A stretch of DNA of 53,475 nt from JACDAN01 sp036554945 (GCA_036554945.1 DATBMH010000023.1:1-53475), one strand, 5' to 3'; numbered from the stretch's first letter, positions 17,328-26,975 are shown. Numbers and translations: made by a program. Notes: generated by a model not told the origin, from the sequence alone.

Positions 17328-18092
17328 CTAGAGCAGCTTCCTCTCGGCGATGAACTCGACGATCTTCTCCGCGGCGCTGCCGTCATCCTCGATCTTCACC
17401 GTGTCGCCGCGCGGGGGCGGGTCGCTCAGCTCCCGGACGGTGGTCTTCGAGCCCGCCTCGCCCGCCTCGTCGACGCCGAGCTCGGAGACGGACACCGTGC
17501 GCTGCGGCTTTGAGCGCGCGCCCATGATCCCCTTCAGCGAGGGGTACCGCGGCTCGTTGATCGCGTCGGACACCGCCAGGACCGCCGGCGTCGGCGCCTC
17601 GATGACGTCGTACCCGAACTCGGTCTGACGCTTCCCGCGGACCTTCCCGTCGGAGACCTCGAGCTCGGCGACCTGCGAGATCACCGGCAGCCGCAGGCGG
17701 TCGGCGACCGCCGCCCACAGCACCGCGCCGTCCGAGTCGCTCGCCTGCTGGCCGAAGACGACGAGATCTGCACCTTCGCGCTCGAGCGCCGCCGCGAGCG
17801 CGTTCGTGGTCGCGACGAGGTCCGAGCCCGCCGCCGCGTCGTCCGTGATCATCAGGGCCTCGTCCGCGCCCATCGCGAGCGCCTTGCGGACCGAGTCCTG
17901 GGCGCCGGCCGGGCCCATGGTCACGACGACCACCTCGCCCCCCTTGTCCTCCTTGATCCGGAGCGCCTCCTCGACCGCGTGCACGTCGAACGGATTGATC
18001 GCGCCCTCGCCCGACCGGTCGAGCCGCTTCGTGCCCGGATCGATCTTTCGTGCCTGCTCCGGCACGTGCTTCACGCAGACGGCGATCTTCAC
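17328..18092 (-). CDS. etfB: Electron transfer flavoprotein beta subunit
   Basis: AMP-binding partner of EtfA. 254 residues starting at a GTG (VKIAVCVKHVPEQARKIDP). Family landmarks: AINPFDVHAVEEALRIKED, GPAGAQDSVRKALAMGADEA and VVFGQQASDSDGAVLWAAVAD. The frame extends further upstream without family similarity, so the GTG is preferred. A TAGAGT hexamer eight bases upstream fits a leaderless promoter for etfBA-ETF-QO. Confidence 0.96.
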   Translation of the reverse strand: MKIAVCVKHVPEQARKIDPGTKRLDRSGEGAINPFDVHAVEEALRIKEDKGGEVVVVTMGPAGAQDSVRKALAMGADEALMITDDAAAGSDLVATTNALAAALEREGADLVVFGQQASDSDGAVLWAAVADRLRLPVISQVAELEVSDGKVRGKRQTEFGYDVIEAPTPAVLAVSDAINEPRYPSLKGIMGARSKPQRTVSVSELGVDEAGEAGSKTTVRELSDPPPRGDTVKIEDDGSAAEKIVEFIAERKLL

Positions 18093-18100
18093 GGAGCGAG

Positions 18101-18106
18101 ACTCTA
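18101..18106 (-). promoter_or_regulatory. -10 element before etfB
   Basis: TAGAGT on the minus strand with eight bases to the etfB GTG. Would drive the etfB-etfA-ETF-QO operon. Confidence 0.4.
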
Positions 18107-18204
18107 CTGGCGCCGCAGAGGGCTCAAGCGGGTCAGGGATTTGGCCGAGAGACCTGCTAGGGTCTCGCCCTTCGAGCGCGAACCGGAGCGCTGAGGTCCC
18201 AGCA

Positions 18205-19122
18205 ATGAGACGCCACCGGACGACAGCCCGAGGACTGCTTCTGCTTGCCGCAGTCGGCCTGACGGCCGGGCCGGCGGCTGCGATTCCCGACCCCGGCTTC
18301 CTCCCGCCGAAGGCGAAGGCCACCGCGGGAGGGACGCAGCAGCAGCAGCCGGCAGGGAAGCGGATGATCTTCCCCGTCCTCGGCAAGTTCCGGTATGGCA
18401 ACGACTACGGCGCCCCGCGCGGGCAGGGCGCCCACCAGGGGATCGACATCGTCGCGCCACGAAAGGCGCTCGCGATCGCCGTCGAGCCCGGCCGCGTGAA
18501 GTTCCACGTCACCTCCTCGCGGGCCGGCTGCATGCTCTACCTCAGCGGCGACAGCGGGACGACCTACCTCTACATCCACCTCAACAACGACGCCGGCATG
18601 ACGAACGACAACCGGGGCGGCTGCAAGCCCGGGGTCTCGTTCGCGCCCGGGCTCAAGAGCGGGATGAAGGTCGCGGCCGGCGAGCCGATCGGGTTCGTGG
18701 GCGACTCGGGCGACGCGAACGGGATCGAGCCGCACCTCCACTTCGAGATGCATCCGAACGACGGCGCCTCGATCAACCCCTTCACGCACCTGAACCGGGC
18801 GTACCGGCTCCTCTTCGCGGCGCCGCGCAAGGGCGACACGTCACTGTGGCTCAAGGGCGACGTCCTGGCCCAGCAGACCGAGGCGCTGAAGGTGAACGTC
18901 CGGAGCCTCGGCGTCCGCACGACCGGCCTGAAGCTGAACGGGATCAGCCGGCCGGTGGAGCTGGCGATCTCGCCGTTCACCGTGATCGAGAACCTCGTCG
19001 GGCGCATCGCCGCGAAGTCGCGGGCGACGGTCTGGACGGAGATCTTCCCGAACACGCTCGCCGCGCAGCTCGGCCGGCCCGGCGCGATCACCGCGCAGCG
19101 GGTCCTCCTCAGCGCCCGCTAG
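18205..19122 (+). CDS. Secreted M23-family (LytM-like) peptidase
   Basis: 305-residue exported protein with signal peptide (RGLLLLAAVGLTAGPAAA). The M23 domain spans about residues 50-195. The zinc ligands of the family are in HQGIDIVAP (His and Asp) and the HLHFEMHP motif. These enzymes cut glycine- or D-Ala-containing peptidoglycan cross-bridges, or serve as inactive activators of other hydrolases; here the metal site looks intact. Residues 200-305 form an extra C-terminal domain (VRSLGVRTTGLKLNG and following) that I do not recognise. Divergent from etfB. Confidence 0.85.
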   Translation: MRRHRTTARGLLLLAAVGLTAGPAAAIPDPGFLPPKAKATAGGTQQQQPAGKRMIFPVLGKFRYGNDYGAPRGQGAHQGIDIVAPRKALAIAVEPGRVKFHVTSSRAGCMLYLSGDSGTTYLYIHLNNDAGMTNDNRGGCKPGVSFAPGLKSGMKVAAGEPIGFVGDSGDANGIEPHLHFEMHPNDGASINPFTHLNRAYRLLFAAPRKGDTSLWLKGDVLAQQTEALKVNVRSLGVRTTGLKLNGISRPVELAISPFTVIENLVGRIAAKSRATVWTEIFPNTLAAQLGRPGAITAQRVLLSAR

Positions 19123-19167
19123 GCCGCGCCTCCGCCGCAGCGGCACTCCCGTCACACACCGACCCGG

Positions 19168-19183
19168 CCGGCGTCTGCGCCGG
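19168..19183. terminator. GC-rich hairpin downstream of the M23 peptidase gene
   Basis: CCGGCG and CGCCGG pair around TCTG, 46 bases after the M23 stop. The 13-base unit GCGTCTGCGCCGG occurs twice in tandem (19171-19183, 19188-19200). No U-run follows, so terminator function is only a guess. Confidence 0.3.
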
Positions 19184-19210
19184 ACCAGCGTCTGCGCCGG
19201 GCCGAAAAAC

Positions 19211-19235
19211 GCCAAGTAACACTGTGTTACTTGGC
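19211..19235. repeat. Palindrome, 12-base arms around one base (pair 2, copy 1)
   Basis: Arms GCCAAGTAACAC and GTGTTACTTGGC around a central T, seven bases beyond the stop of the small gene at 19243-19569. Shares the AGTRAC core with pair 1. Confidence 0.88.
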
Positions 19236-19242
19236 CCTCGGG

Positions 19243-19569
19243 TCAGCGGCGAAGCGGCGGCACCCCGGCGCCCGAGAGGTGATCGACGATCGCCTCCGGC
19301 GGGCGAACGCGGAAGGCGACGTCCATCAGCACCGACGCAGTGGTCGGCCCTCGGCGGAGCCTGCGCGACTCGTGGACGAGCACGCGCACACGCTGGTAGC
19401 TCGGTCTGGTCAGGCCCAATCGGTGGGCTTCGTCCCCGACGCGCCGGCTGACCTCTGCGATTGGCACGGAGCTGTCATCCAGACGGACGATCGCCTCGAG
19501 GAGGCGAGGAGAGAGCCGCGGCGCAAAGGTGGTCACGGCGCCCAGTTTGGTTGCGCTGGAGCCGGACAA
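19243..19569 (-). CDS. Small hypothetical protein, possible helix-turn-helix
   Basis: 108 residues, basic, not recognised. The middle (SVPIAEVSRRVGDEAHRLGL followed by TRPSYQRVRVLVHESRRLRR) reads like a helix-turn-helix with a following basic helix, so DNA binding is plausible. The real start may be internal (for example the GTG at GAVTTFAPR). It stands alone between an M23 peptidase and a crotonase and is bracketed by two near-identical palindromes at 19211 and 19592, as if the gene and its flanks form one unit. Codon choice is like its neighbours. Confidence 0.55.
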   Translation of the reverse strand: MSGSSATKLGAVTTFAPRLSPRLLEAIVRLDDSSVPIAEVSRRVGDEAHRLGLTRPSYQRVRVLVHESRRLRRGPTTASVLMDVAFRVRPPEAIVDHLSGAGVPPLRR

Positions 19570-19591
19570 TGTGCCGAGAGTGCGCCACTCC

Positions 19592-19618
19592 GGCCAAGTA
19601 ACACAGTGTTACTTGGCC
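19592..19618. repeat. Palindrome, 13-base arms around one base (pair 2, copy 2)
   Basis: Arms GGCCAAGTAACAC and GTGTTACTTGGCC around a central A. Same arms as copy 1 at 19211, with the complementary centre base, so the two copies are in opposite orientation. Lies 23 bases upstream of the small gene's first ATG and 17 bases beyond the crotonase stop. Confidence 0.88.
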
Positions 19619-19634
19619 GACGAAGCGGCGGGCG

Positions 19635-20405
19635 CTAGCGGCCCGTGAACTTCGGCTCGCGCTTCTCGGCGAAGGCCGTGAGGCCCTCCCTGGCGTCCTC
19701 GCTCGCGAAGAGCTCGCCGAAACGATCGCCCTCCCGCGCGAGGTTGTCGGCGTGGTCGCCGGCGAACGCGCGGTTGACCGCCTCCTTCGCCGCCTCCAGC
19801 GCGAGCGGGCTCTTGCTCGCGATGCCGGCTGCGATCTCCAGCACCCGCGGCATCAGGTCGTCCGGCTCGTAGACCGCGTGCACGAGACCGTGCGTCCGCG
19901 CCTCCTCGGCGTCGATCGTGCGGCCGGTGAGGATCAGCTCCTTGGCGAACCCGAGTGTCGTCGCCCGCGCGAGCCGCTGCGTCCCGCCCCACCCCGGGAT
20001 GATCCCGAGGTTGATCTCGGGCTGGCCGAGCTTCGCGGTCGAGGACGCGTACCGGAGATCGCAGGCAAGCGCGAGCTCGCAGCCGCCGCCGAGCGCGAAG
20101 CCGTTGATCGCCGCGATCGTCGGCTGCCGCATCGTCTCGAGGAGGCGGCCGGCCTCGTGCCCGAGCGCGCCCCACGCCTTCGCCTCCTCGACGTCGAGCC
20201 CGCTCATGTACTTGATGTCGGCGCCGGCGATGAACGCCCGGTCGCCGGCGCCGGTCAGCACGACCACGCGCGTGTCGGCGTCCGCCGCCAGCTCGGCGAG
20301 CCGGTCGCGCAGCGCCGTGAGCGTCTCGACGTCGAGCGCGTTGAGCGCCTCGGCGCGATCGACGGTGACGACCGCGACCGCGTCCTCGTGCCGGACGTCG
20401 ATCAG
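19635..20405 (-). CDS. Enoyl-CoA hydratase/isomerase (crotonase) family protein
   Basis: Hydrates trans-2-enoyl-CoA in beta-oxidation. GADIKYMSG forms the oxyanion region, GFALGGGCELALACD and the segment LGQPEINLGIIPGWGGTQRL hold the two glutamates used by enoyl-CoA hydratases. From the first conventional start (GTG at 20267) the protein would lack its first about 46 residues, including the conserved strand VAVVTVDRAEALNALD. The complete 256-residue protein needs the CTG at 20405, which overlaps the TGA of the B12-subunit gene (CTGA). I annotate from that CTG. Likely co-transcribed with the B12 subunit. Confidence 0.88.
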   Translation of the reverse strand: MIDVRHEDAVAVVTVDRAEALNALDVETLTALRDRLAELAADADTRVVVLTGAGDRAFIAGADIKYMSGLDVEEAKAWGALGHEAGRLLETMRQPTIAAINGFALGGGCELALACDLRYASSTAKLGQPEINLGIIPGWGGTQRLARATTLGFAKELILTGRTIDAEEARTHGLVHAVYEPDDLMPRVLEIAAGIASKSPLALEAAKEAVNRAFAGDHADNLAREGDRFGELFASEDAREGLTAFAEKREPKFTGR

Positions 20406-20800
20406 CTGACGGGAACCTTCTCGCGCAGGAACTCGACGATCTCGCTGGTGGGCGCACCGGGCGTGAACACCTCGGCGACGCCTCTCCGCTTGAGCTCCTC
20501 CGTGTCCTCGCGCGGGATCGTCCCGCCGACGACGACCAGCACGTCGTCGAGCCCGTTCTCCTTCAGCCCGTCGACGATCTTCGGCACCAGCGTCATGTGC
20601 GCGCCGGAGAGGATCGAGATGCCGACCGCGTCAGCGTCCTCCTGGATCGCCGTCTCGACGATCTGCTCGGGCGTCTGGTGCAGGCCGGTGTAGATGACCT
20701 CCATGCCGGCGTCCCTGAGGGCGCGCGCGATGATCTTCGCCCCGCGGTCGTGACCGTCGAGGCCCGGCTTGGCGATCACGACACGGATCTTCCCGGCCAT
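20402..20800 (-). CDS. B12-binding small subunit of an acyl-CoA mutase
   Basis: 132-residue cobalamin-binding domain of the methylmalonyl-/isobutyryl-CoA mutase type. The DxHxxG motif is D15-G-H17-D-R-G20, where His17 replaces dimethylbenzimidazole as lower ligand; GISILSGAH and VVVGGTIPREDTEEL complete the cobalamin loops. It is a stand-alone subunit, as in IcmB, and should pair with the large subunit at 23326-24993, which has no such domain. The start is the ATG at 20800; a TATACT box lies ten bases upstream. The stop overlaps the crotonase start. Confidence 0.93.
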   Translation of the reverse strand: MAGKIRVVIAKPGLDGHDRGAKIIARALRDAGMEVIYTGLHQTPEQIVETAIQEDADAVGISILSGAHMTLVPKIVDGLKENGLDDVLVVVGGTIPREDTEELKRRGVAEVFTPGAPTSEIVEFLREKVPVS

Positions 20801-20810
20801 CCCCGACGTG

Positions 20811-20816
20811 AGTATA
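20811..20816 (-). promoter_or_regulatory. -10 element before the B12-subunit gene
   Basis: TATACT on the minus strand, ten bases before the ATG at 20800, giving a leader of only a few bases. The divergent MBL gene starts 76 bases away. Confidence 0.45.
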
Positions 20817-20862
20817 GGAAGGTGGTTCCGGCGGAAGACGAAGGCTCGGGCCCGCGTCCGGG

Positions 20863-20868
20863 TATAGG
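20863..20868 (+). promoter_or_regulatory. -10 element before the MBL-fold gene
   Basis: TATAGG, seven bases before the ATG at 20876; fits a leaderless transcript. Confidence 0.35.
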
Positions 20869-20875
20869 CCAGACT

Positions 20876-21607
20876 ATGCAGATGAGGCTCAGGGTGATCG
20901 GGTGCTCGCCGGCCTGGCCCAACCCCGGTGGTGCCCAGTCCGGGTACCTCGTGGAAGGGCCGCCCGGCCGCGTGCTCCTGGACTGCGGCGCCGGCGTCCT
21001 CGCGAAGCTCCGGGAGGTGGAGGACTGGCCGCGGATCGACGCGATCTGCCTGACGCACTTCCACCTCGACCACTGGGGCGACGTGATCCCGTGGGTGTGG
21101 GCGCTCTGGTTCGGGCCCGCGAGCGAGCATCCCCGCCCCGACCTCTGGGTGCCGCCGGGCGGCGAGCGGCTGCTCGCCGAGATCGGCCAGCGGCTCGGGA
21201 CGCCGGATATGTTCGAGCAGGCGTTCACGGTCCGCGAGTACCGGCAGGACTCGGAGTTCGAAACCGCCGGCTTCCGGATCACCGCGCGGCGGGTCCTGCA
21301 CTACGACCTCCGCGCCTACGGCTTCCGCGTCAGCTGCAACGGCAAGACGATGGCGTACTCGGGCGACAGCGGCCCGAGCGACGCGCTGCCTGAGCTGGCC
21401 CGCGACGCCGACCTCTTCCTCTGCGAGGCCACCCTCCTCGAGCCCCACCCGGAGGGAGGGACGCGGGGTCACCTGTCCGCCGAAGAGGCGAAGGAGGCGT
21501 TCGACGCGTCGGGCGCGAAACGGCTCCTCCTCACGCACCGCCCGCAGGAACGACCGCTCGACCCTGCGTTCGAGCAGGTCCACGACGGCTACGTGACCGA
21601 GATCTAG
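20876..21607 (+). CDS. MBL-fold metal-dependent hydrolase (RNase Z-like subgroup)
   Basis: 243 residues. LTHFHLDHWGDV is the HxHxDH zinc motif (about residues 60-65); MAYSGDSGPSD supplies the bridging Asp and LLLTHRPQE near the C-terminus the last His. The pattern fits the ribonuclease Z-like / arylsulfatase-like group of metallo-beta-lactamase folds, but no exosite is evident, so the substrate is unknown. Divergent from the B12-subunit gene; the stop overlaps the convergent membrane-protein gene by four bases. An ATG two codons on is an alternative start. Confidence 0.82.
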   Translation: MQMRLRVIGCSPAWPNPGGAQSGYLVEGPPGRVLLDCGAGVLAKLREVEDWPRIDAICLTHFHLDHWGDVIPWVWALWFGPASEHPRPDLWVPPGGERLLAEIGQRLGTPDMFEQAFTVREYRQDSEFETAGFRITARRVLHYDLRAYGFRVSCNGKTMAYSGDSGPSDALPELARDADLFLCEATLLEPHPEGGTRGHLSAEEAKEAFDASGAKRLLLTHRPQERPLDPAFEQVHDGYVTEI

Positions 21608-22353
21608 ACGCCCGGAGGCGGCACGTATGCGGCGGCGGCACGCCGGCCGCGGCGCCAGCTGCGCACGTAGAACACGACCACGATGAGCGGCACGAGCGCG
21701 AGGAGCGCAACGGGCGCGAGCAGCCACTTCGCGTCGAGCCTCGCCTCACCCGGCGGCGCGGAGTCGCCGAGGTTCGGGACGCCTCCGGCGCCTGTCGACG
21801 CCGCGGCCGGTGCGGCGCCACCGGCCGCCGTCATCCCGACCGGAGCCCACGAGGAGACGAGCCACCCGTTCTTGCCCCCGCCCGGGACCAGCTCCATCGC
21901 GAACATCGACGGCCGGAGCTTCGACTTGTCCGTCGGGAACAGCAGCACCTGGAGCCCGAGGGCGTCGGGGTACGAGTACTCGATCTTCCACCGCGCCTCC
22001 TCGACGGGAAACGGCACGACCGGGATGTTCTCCGTCGCCCACTCCGCCCTGCTGATCCCGCCCTTGAGGCTCGGAGCCGCCAGGTCGTAGGCCAGCTCGA
22101 CCTTCTGGCGCGCGACGGCGTGCGTCACGAAGTTCGCGGCAGTGGCGAGCGCCTTCGCGCGGTCGACGCGCGTGAGCTTGATCGTCTCCGGCTCGCGGTA
22201 GACGTACGCCTCCTCGGCACCGAAGGACTGCGGCGGATCGTGCCTCGTCTCGGGCCAGAGGACGCCGATCCCGACGACCGCGACGACGATCCCGACGGCG
22301 CCCGCGGACCACGCGAGGCGGCGGCGCATCCGTGGTGAGAAGAGGGCTCTCAC
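21604..22353 (-). CDS. Membrane-anchored protein of unknown function, paralogue A
   Basis: 249 residues: basic N-terminus, one span (AWSAGAVGIVVAVVGIGVLW), an external domain, and a second span near the C-terminus (WLLAPVALLALVPLIVVVFY) with a basic, proline-ended tail. The external domain shares the pattern EW/T-E-IPVVP-P, K-SYP-LQV and WLV-WAP with the next gene, so the two are tandem paralogues. I do not recognise the family. A conjugation- or secretion-associated periplasmic fold (VirB8/NTF2-like) is possible from size and layout, but is only a guess. Confidence 0.6.
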   Translation of the reverse strand: MRALFSPRMRRRLAWSAGAVGIVVAVVGIGVLWPETRHDPPQSFGAEEAYVYREPETIKLTRVDRAKALATAANFVTHAVARQKVELAYDLAAPSLKGGISRAEWATENIPVVPFPVEEARWKIEYSYPDALGLQVLLFPTDKSKLRPSMFAMELVPGGGKNGWLVSSWAPVGMTAAGGAAPAAASTGAGGVPNLGDSAPPGEARLDAKWLLAPVALLALVPLIVVVFYVRSWRRGRRAAAAYVPPPGV

Positions 22354-22381
22354 GCGCGGAGCATCCTCTGCGTCGGGTGGT

Positions 22382-22948
22382 CTACCCCTGCTGCGGAGCG
22401 CTCGGGATGGGCGGCGGGGCGTACGGAGCCCAGTAGTCCACGAGCCACTTCGCGTCCGCTCCGGAGCCGAACTTCTTCAGGCCGATGAAGAACACCTGCG
22501 GCTTCTCCTTCGAGCCGGCCTTCGGCTGCATGACCACCTGGAGGGAGACGTCGTTCGGGTACGACCAGTCGACCTTGACCGGCGACTGGTTGACCGCTGC
22601 ATCCGGGTACGGCACGACCGGGATCTCACCCGTCATCCACTCCTTGAGCGTCAGGTCCTGCTTGATCCCCGGGCCGGAGATCGCCCATGCGTCCCGGAGG
22701 TTCTTCCGCACGACCGCCGTCTTGATGAACTGAACGGCGATCTGGCGCGCCTCGGGCGGCAGCGGAACGGTCTTGTCGGCGCCGACGTTGACCGCCGGCT
22801 CGTCGGAGAACGTCTCGGCCTTGCCGCCGGTCCTCGTCTGCGTCTGCCAGAACGCGAGCACACCGAGCAGCAGCACGGCGCCCGCGATCCACGGGAGCGC
22901 GCGGTTGAGCGTTCTCGAGTTGAGCAGGCCGCCTTCCACGTTCGTCAC
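22382..22948 (-). CDS. Membrane-anchored protein of unknown function, paralogue B
   Basis: 188 residues with one N-terminal span (ALPWIAGAVLLLGVLAFW) and an external domain. Conserved with paralogue A: AVQFIKTAVVRKNLRDAW against NFVTHAVARQKVELAY, EWMTGEIPVVPYP against EWATENIPVVPFP, and WLVDYWAPYAPPP against WLVSSWAPVG. It lacks A's second span. The 28-base gap and same strand suggest one operon; the upstream gene-free stretch (22949-23325) would hold the promoter. Confidence 0.6.
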   Translation of the reverse strand: MTNVEGGLLNSRTLNRALPWIAGAVLLLGVLAFWQTQTRTGGKAETFSDEPAVNVGADKTVPLPPEARQIAVQFIKTAVVRKNLRDAWAISGPGIKQDLTLKEWMTGEIPVVPYPDAAVNQSPVKVDWSYPNDVSLQVVMQPKAGSKEKPQVFFIGLKKFGSGADAKWLVDYWAPYAPPPIPSAPQQG

Positions 22949-23325
22949 AGGTTAGACGACGTTGCGGGCGGCTCTGTTAGGCGCGGATTGCGCCGGTGTT
23001 AACAGCCTGGGCGCGAGTCGCGGCCCGCCCTTCGCCGAAAGTCTCACGACCTTCGGCGACCGTATGAAGCCGGGCGGCGCTTCGCGCCGCGCGGCAAATC
23101 GCCGCTGCTTGCGCGTCCTCGCCCGACTTGGGCTCGTACGGAACCGGCAAAGCCGGTTCCGCGGCGATCGCCGCGAAACGGGCTTGGCCCGTTTCGCCTG
23201 GCCGGCTGCAACACAAGTGATGCTTCACAACGCCAGTCGGCCGCGCCGCCGAAGGCGGCCCGGCTTCAGTGGGTCGTCGAAAGTCGTGAGACTTTCGACG
23301 AGGAAACGCGCCGCCTAGGCGCGGA
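22949..23325. repeat. 377-base gene-free region packed with short hairpins
   Basis: The only stretch over 300 bases without a credible gene. It holds at least eight perfect inverted repeats with 3-5-base loops, including 23074-23090 (loop TTC), 23121-23133, 23141-23159 (GAACCGGC, loop AAA), 23173-23197 (loop TTG), 23245-23259 (loop GAA) and 23274-23301 (12-base arms, loop GTGA), plus a 16-base perfect palindrome at 23160-23175. A larger 15-base inverted repeat joins 23036-23050 to 23283-23297, and 23066-23075 to 23258-23267 nest inside it. TAGGCGCGGAT occurs at 22978 and 23316 as direct repeats around the whole. Short frames here lack family features and follow the hairpins. Confidence 0.8.
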
Positions 23326-24993
<1,668 letters not shown>

Positions 24994-25001
24994 CTGGGCC
25001 A

Positions 25002-25007
25002 ATTCTA
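25002..25007 (-). promoter_or_regulatory. -10 element before the mutase gene
   Basis: TAGAAT on the minus strand, eight bases before the ATG at 24993. A weak TTCAGT lies about 18 bases upstream as a possible -35. Supports the shorter start. Confidence 0.4.
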
Positions 25008-25058
25008 CGAATGCAGGGCTTATGTACTGAACGACATCGCCCGATAGAGGGATGACGC

Positions 25059-26975
25059 ATGCGCCCCTCGCCTGCCCCCGATTCGACGCGCGGCCAGCGC
25101 GGCGAGCAGCCGCCGCGCCTGGTTCTGCGCTTCGCCGTGTACACGGGCCTCGTGCTCCTCGTGGCCGGCCTCGCCATGCTCTTCGTCCTCGAGCGCGACA
25201 TCACGACACGTGCGGAGGAGCGCGTGGAGTCGCAGTCGCAGGCCGTCGCCGAGGCGACGCTGAAGCAGCATCTGACGACCGCCGACTTCCGCCGGCCGGT
25301 CAGCTTCACGCGGCGCGCCAGGCTCGACCGGGTCCTGCGCGACCGGGTCTTCCTCTCCGGCGTCGTCCAGGCGTCGTTCTACAACGCGGAGGGCCGCGTC
25401 ACGTACTCGACGGATCACGCGCTGGTCGGGCACGTGCGCCCCAGCGAGGCGCTCTCGTCGGCCCTCGAAGGCCGCCCCGACCGCTCGGTGCGCTGGGTCG
25501 ACGGCCCCGAGGGCCGGGTGAAGGTGCTTCGGACCGTCGTCCCCGTCCGGGGCCGCTCCGGGTCGCGGCCGATCGGCGCGCTCTCGATCTCGCAGGACTA
25601 CCGGACGATCGACCTCCAGGTCAGCGAGGCCTTCCAGCACTCGGCGATCATCCTCGGCCTCGCGCTCCTCGTCCTCTGGGCCTCGCTCATCCCGATCCTC
25701 CGCCGCACGACACGGCAGATCCACCTCCGGAACGGGCAGCTCGCCCAGCAGGCGAGCGACCTCGAAGCCGCCCTGCTCGACCGCAACCAGGCCCAGGAGA
25801 GCGTCGGGCAGCTGGCCGCGATCGTCGAGGCCTCCGACGACGCGATCACGCGAACCGCCTCCGACGGGACGATCATGACCTGGAACCCGGGCGCCGAGCG
25901 CCTCTTCGGCTACCGCGCCGCCGAGATAATCGGGCAGCCGATGGCGGTGCTCGTTCCGCAGAACCGCATGGAGGAGCTCTCCATCGTCGCGCGCCAGATC
26001 AACTCCGGCGCAGGCGTCGAGGATCACGAGACGCGCGGCCTTCGCAAGGACGGAACCGAGGTCGACGTCTCGCTGACCGTCTCGCCGATCATCGACGACA
26101 CCAACGCCGTCAACGGCGCGGCGGTCATCGCGCGCGACATCACGCACGTCCGACGGCAGCAGGCGCAGCTCGAGGCGCTGCTCGCGAAGGAGCGCGTCGC
26201 CCGCGCCGACTCCGAGGCCGCCCGGCGGGCGCTCGCCGAGCAGAACGAGCGCCTCCGCGAGCTCGACCGGCTGAAGGACGAGTTCATCTCGCTCGTCTCG
26301 CACGAGCTCCGCACCCCGCTCACCTCGATCCACGGCTACCTCGAGCTGCTGCTCGAAGGCGGCGCCGGCGACCTGACCGCGGAGCAGGAGCGCTTCCTCA
26401 CCGTCGTCGAGCGGAACTCCAAGCGGCTGATGCAGCTCGTCGGCGACCTGCTCTTCATGGCGCAGGTCGAGGCGGGCAAGCTCGCGCTCGACCTCGACGA
26501 GGTCGACCTGCACGAGATCCTGCTCGAGTGCCTCGAGGCGGCGAAGCCGGCGGCGGACGACAAGCAGATCGACCTCGCCGCCGACCTCGAGCACACCCCG
26601 ACGATGCTCGCGGACCGCTCGCGCATCGCGCAGGTCCTCGACAACCTGATCTCGAACGCCCTGAAGTTCACCCCGCCGACCGGGCGCGTCTCCGTCCACG
26701 CGACCCGCGTGGGCAACGACGTCGTCGTCCAGGTCGCGGACACCGGCGTCGGCATCCCGGCCGACGAGCAGGACCGGCTCTTCGAGCGGTTCTTCCGGAG
26801 CACGAACGCGACCGAGCAGGCGGTCCCGGGGACCGGGCTCGGCCTGACGATCGCGAAGGCGATCGTCGAGCGGCACGAGGGCTCGATCGAGATCGAGAGC
26901 ACCGAGGGCTCCGGCACCACGGTCCGCGTCAGGCTTCCGCTCGCATCCGCCGCGATCGACGAGGTGGCCGCATGA
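25059..26975 (+). CDS. Membrane PAS-domain sensor histidine kinase
   Basis: 638 residues. Span 1 at about 22-43 (VYTGLVLLVAGLAMLFVL), an extracytoplasmic sensor domain (about 45-193), span 2 at about 195-215 (SAIILGLALLVLWASLIPIL), a short coiled coil, then a PAS domain (about 249-365, IVEASDDAITRTASDGTIMT). HisKA follows with His415 in LVSHELRTPLTS. The ATPase domain has the N box (DNLISNALKFTPP), DTGVGIPADEQ and GTGLGLTIAKAIVE. All catalytic boxes are intact. The stop overlaps the start of the response regulator by four bases, so this is a co-translated two-component pair. Confidence 0.94.
   Translation: MRPSPAPDSTRGQRGEQPPRLVLRFAVYTGLVLLVAGLAMLFVLERDITTRAEERVESQSQAVAEATLKQHLTTADFRRPVSFTRRARLDRVLRDRVFLSGVVQASFYNAEGRVTYSTDHALVGHVRPSEALSSALEGRPDRSVRWVDGPEGRVKVLRTVVPVRGRSGSRPIGALSISQDYRTIDLQVSEAFQHSAIILGLALLVLWASLIPILRRTTRQIHLRNGQLAQQASDLEAALLDRNQAQESVGQLAAIVEASDDAITRTASDGTIMTWNPGAERLFGYRAAEIIGQPMAVLVPQNRMEELSIVARQINSGAGVEDHETRGLRKDGTEVDVSLTVSPIIDDTNAVNGAAVIARDITHVRRQQAQLEALLAKERVARADSEAARRALAEQNERLRELDRLKDEFISLVSHELRTPLTSIHGYLELLLEGGAGDLTAEQERFLTVVERNSKRLMQLVGDLLFMAQVEAGKLALDLDEVDLHEILLECLEAAKPAADDKQIDLAADLEHTPTMLADRSRIAQVLDNLISNALKFTPPTGRVSVHATRVGNDVVVQVADTGVGIPADEQDRLFERFFRSTNATEQAVPGTGLGLTIAKAIVERHEGSIEIESTEGSGTTVRVRLPLASAAIDEVAA

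Noticed and set aside
19211..19235. Palindrome as a Rho-independent terminator of the small gene
   Set aside because: A one-base loop is not sterically possible without opening pairs and no U-run follows; the second copy lies upstream of the same gene.
22962..23318. Short frames on both strands inside the hairpin-rich region
   Set aside because: Their sequence is dictated by the inverted repeats, and neither has domain features or a start context.
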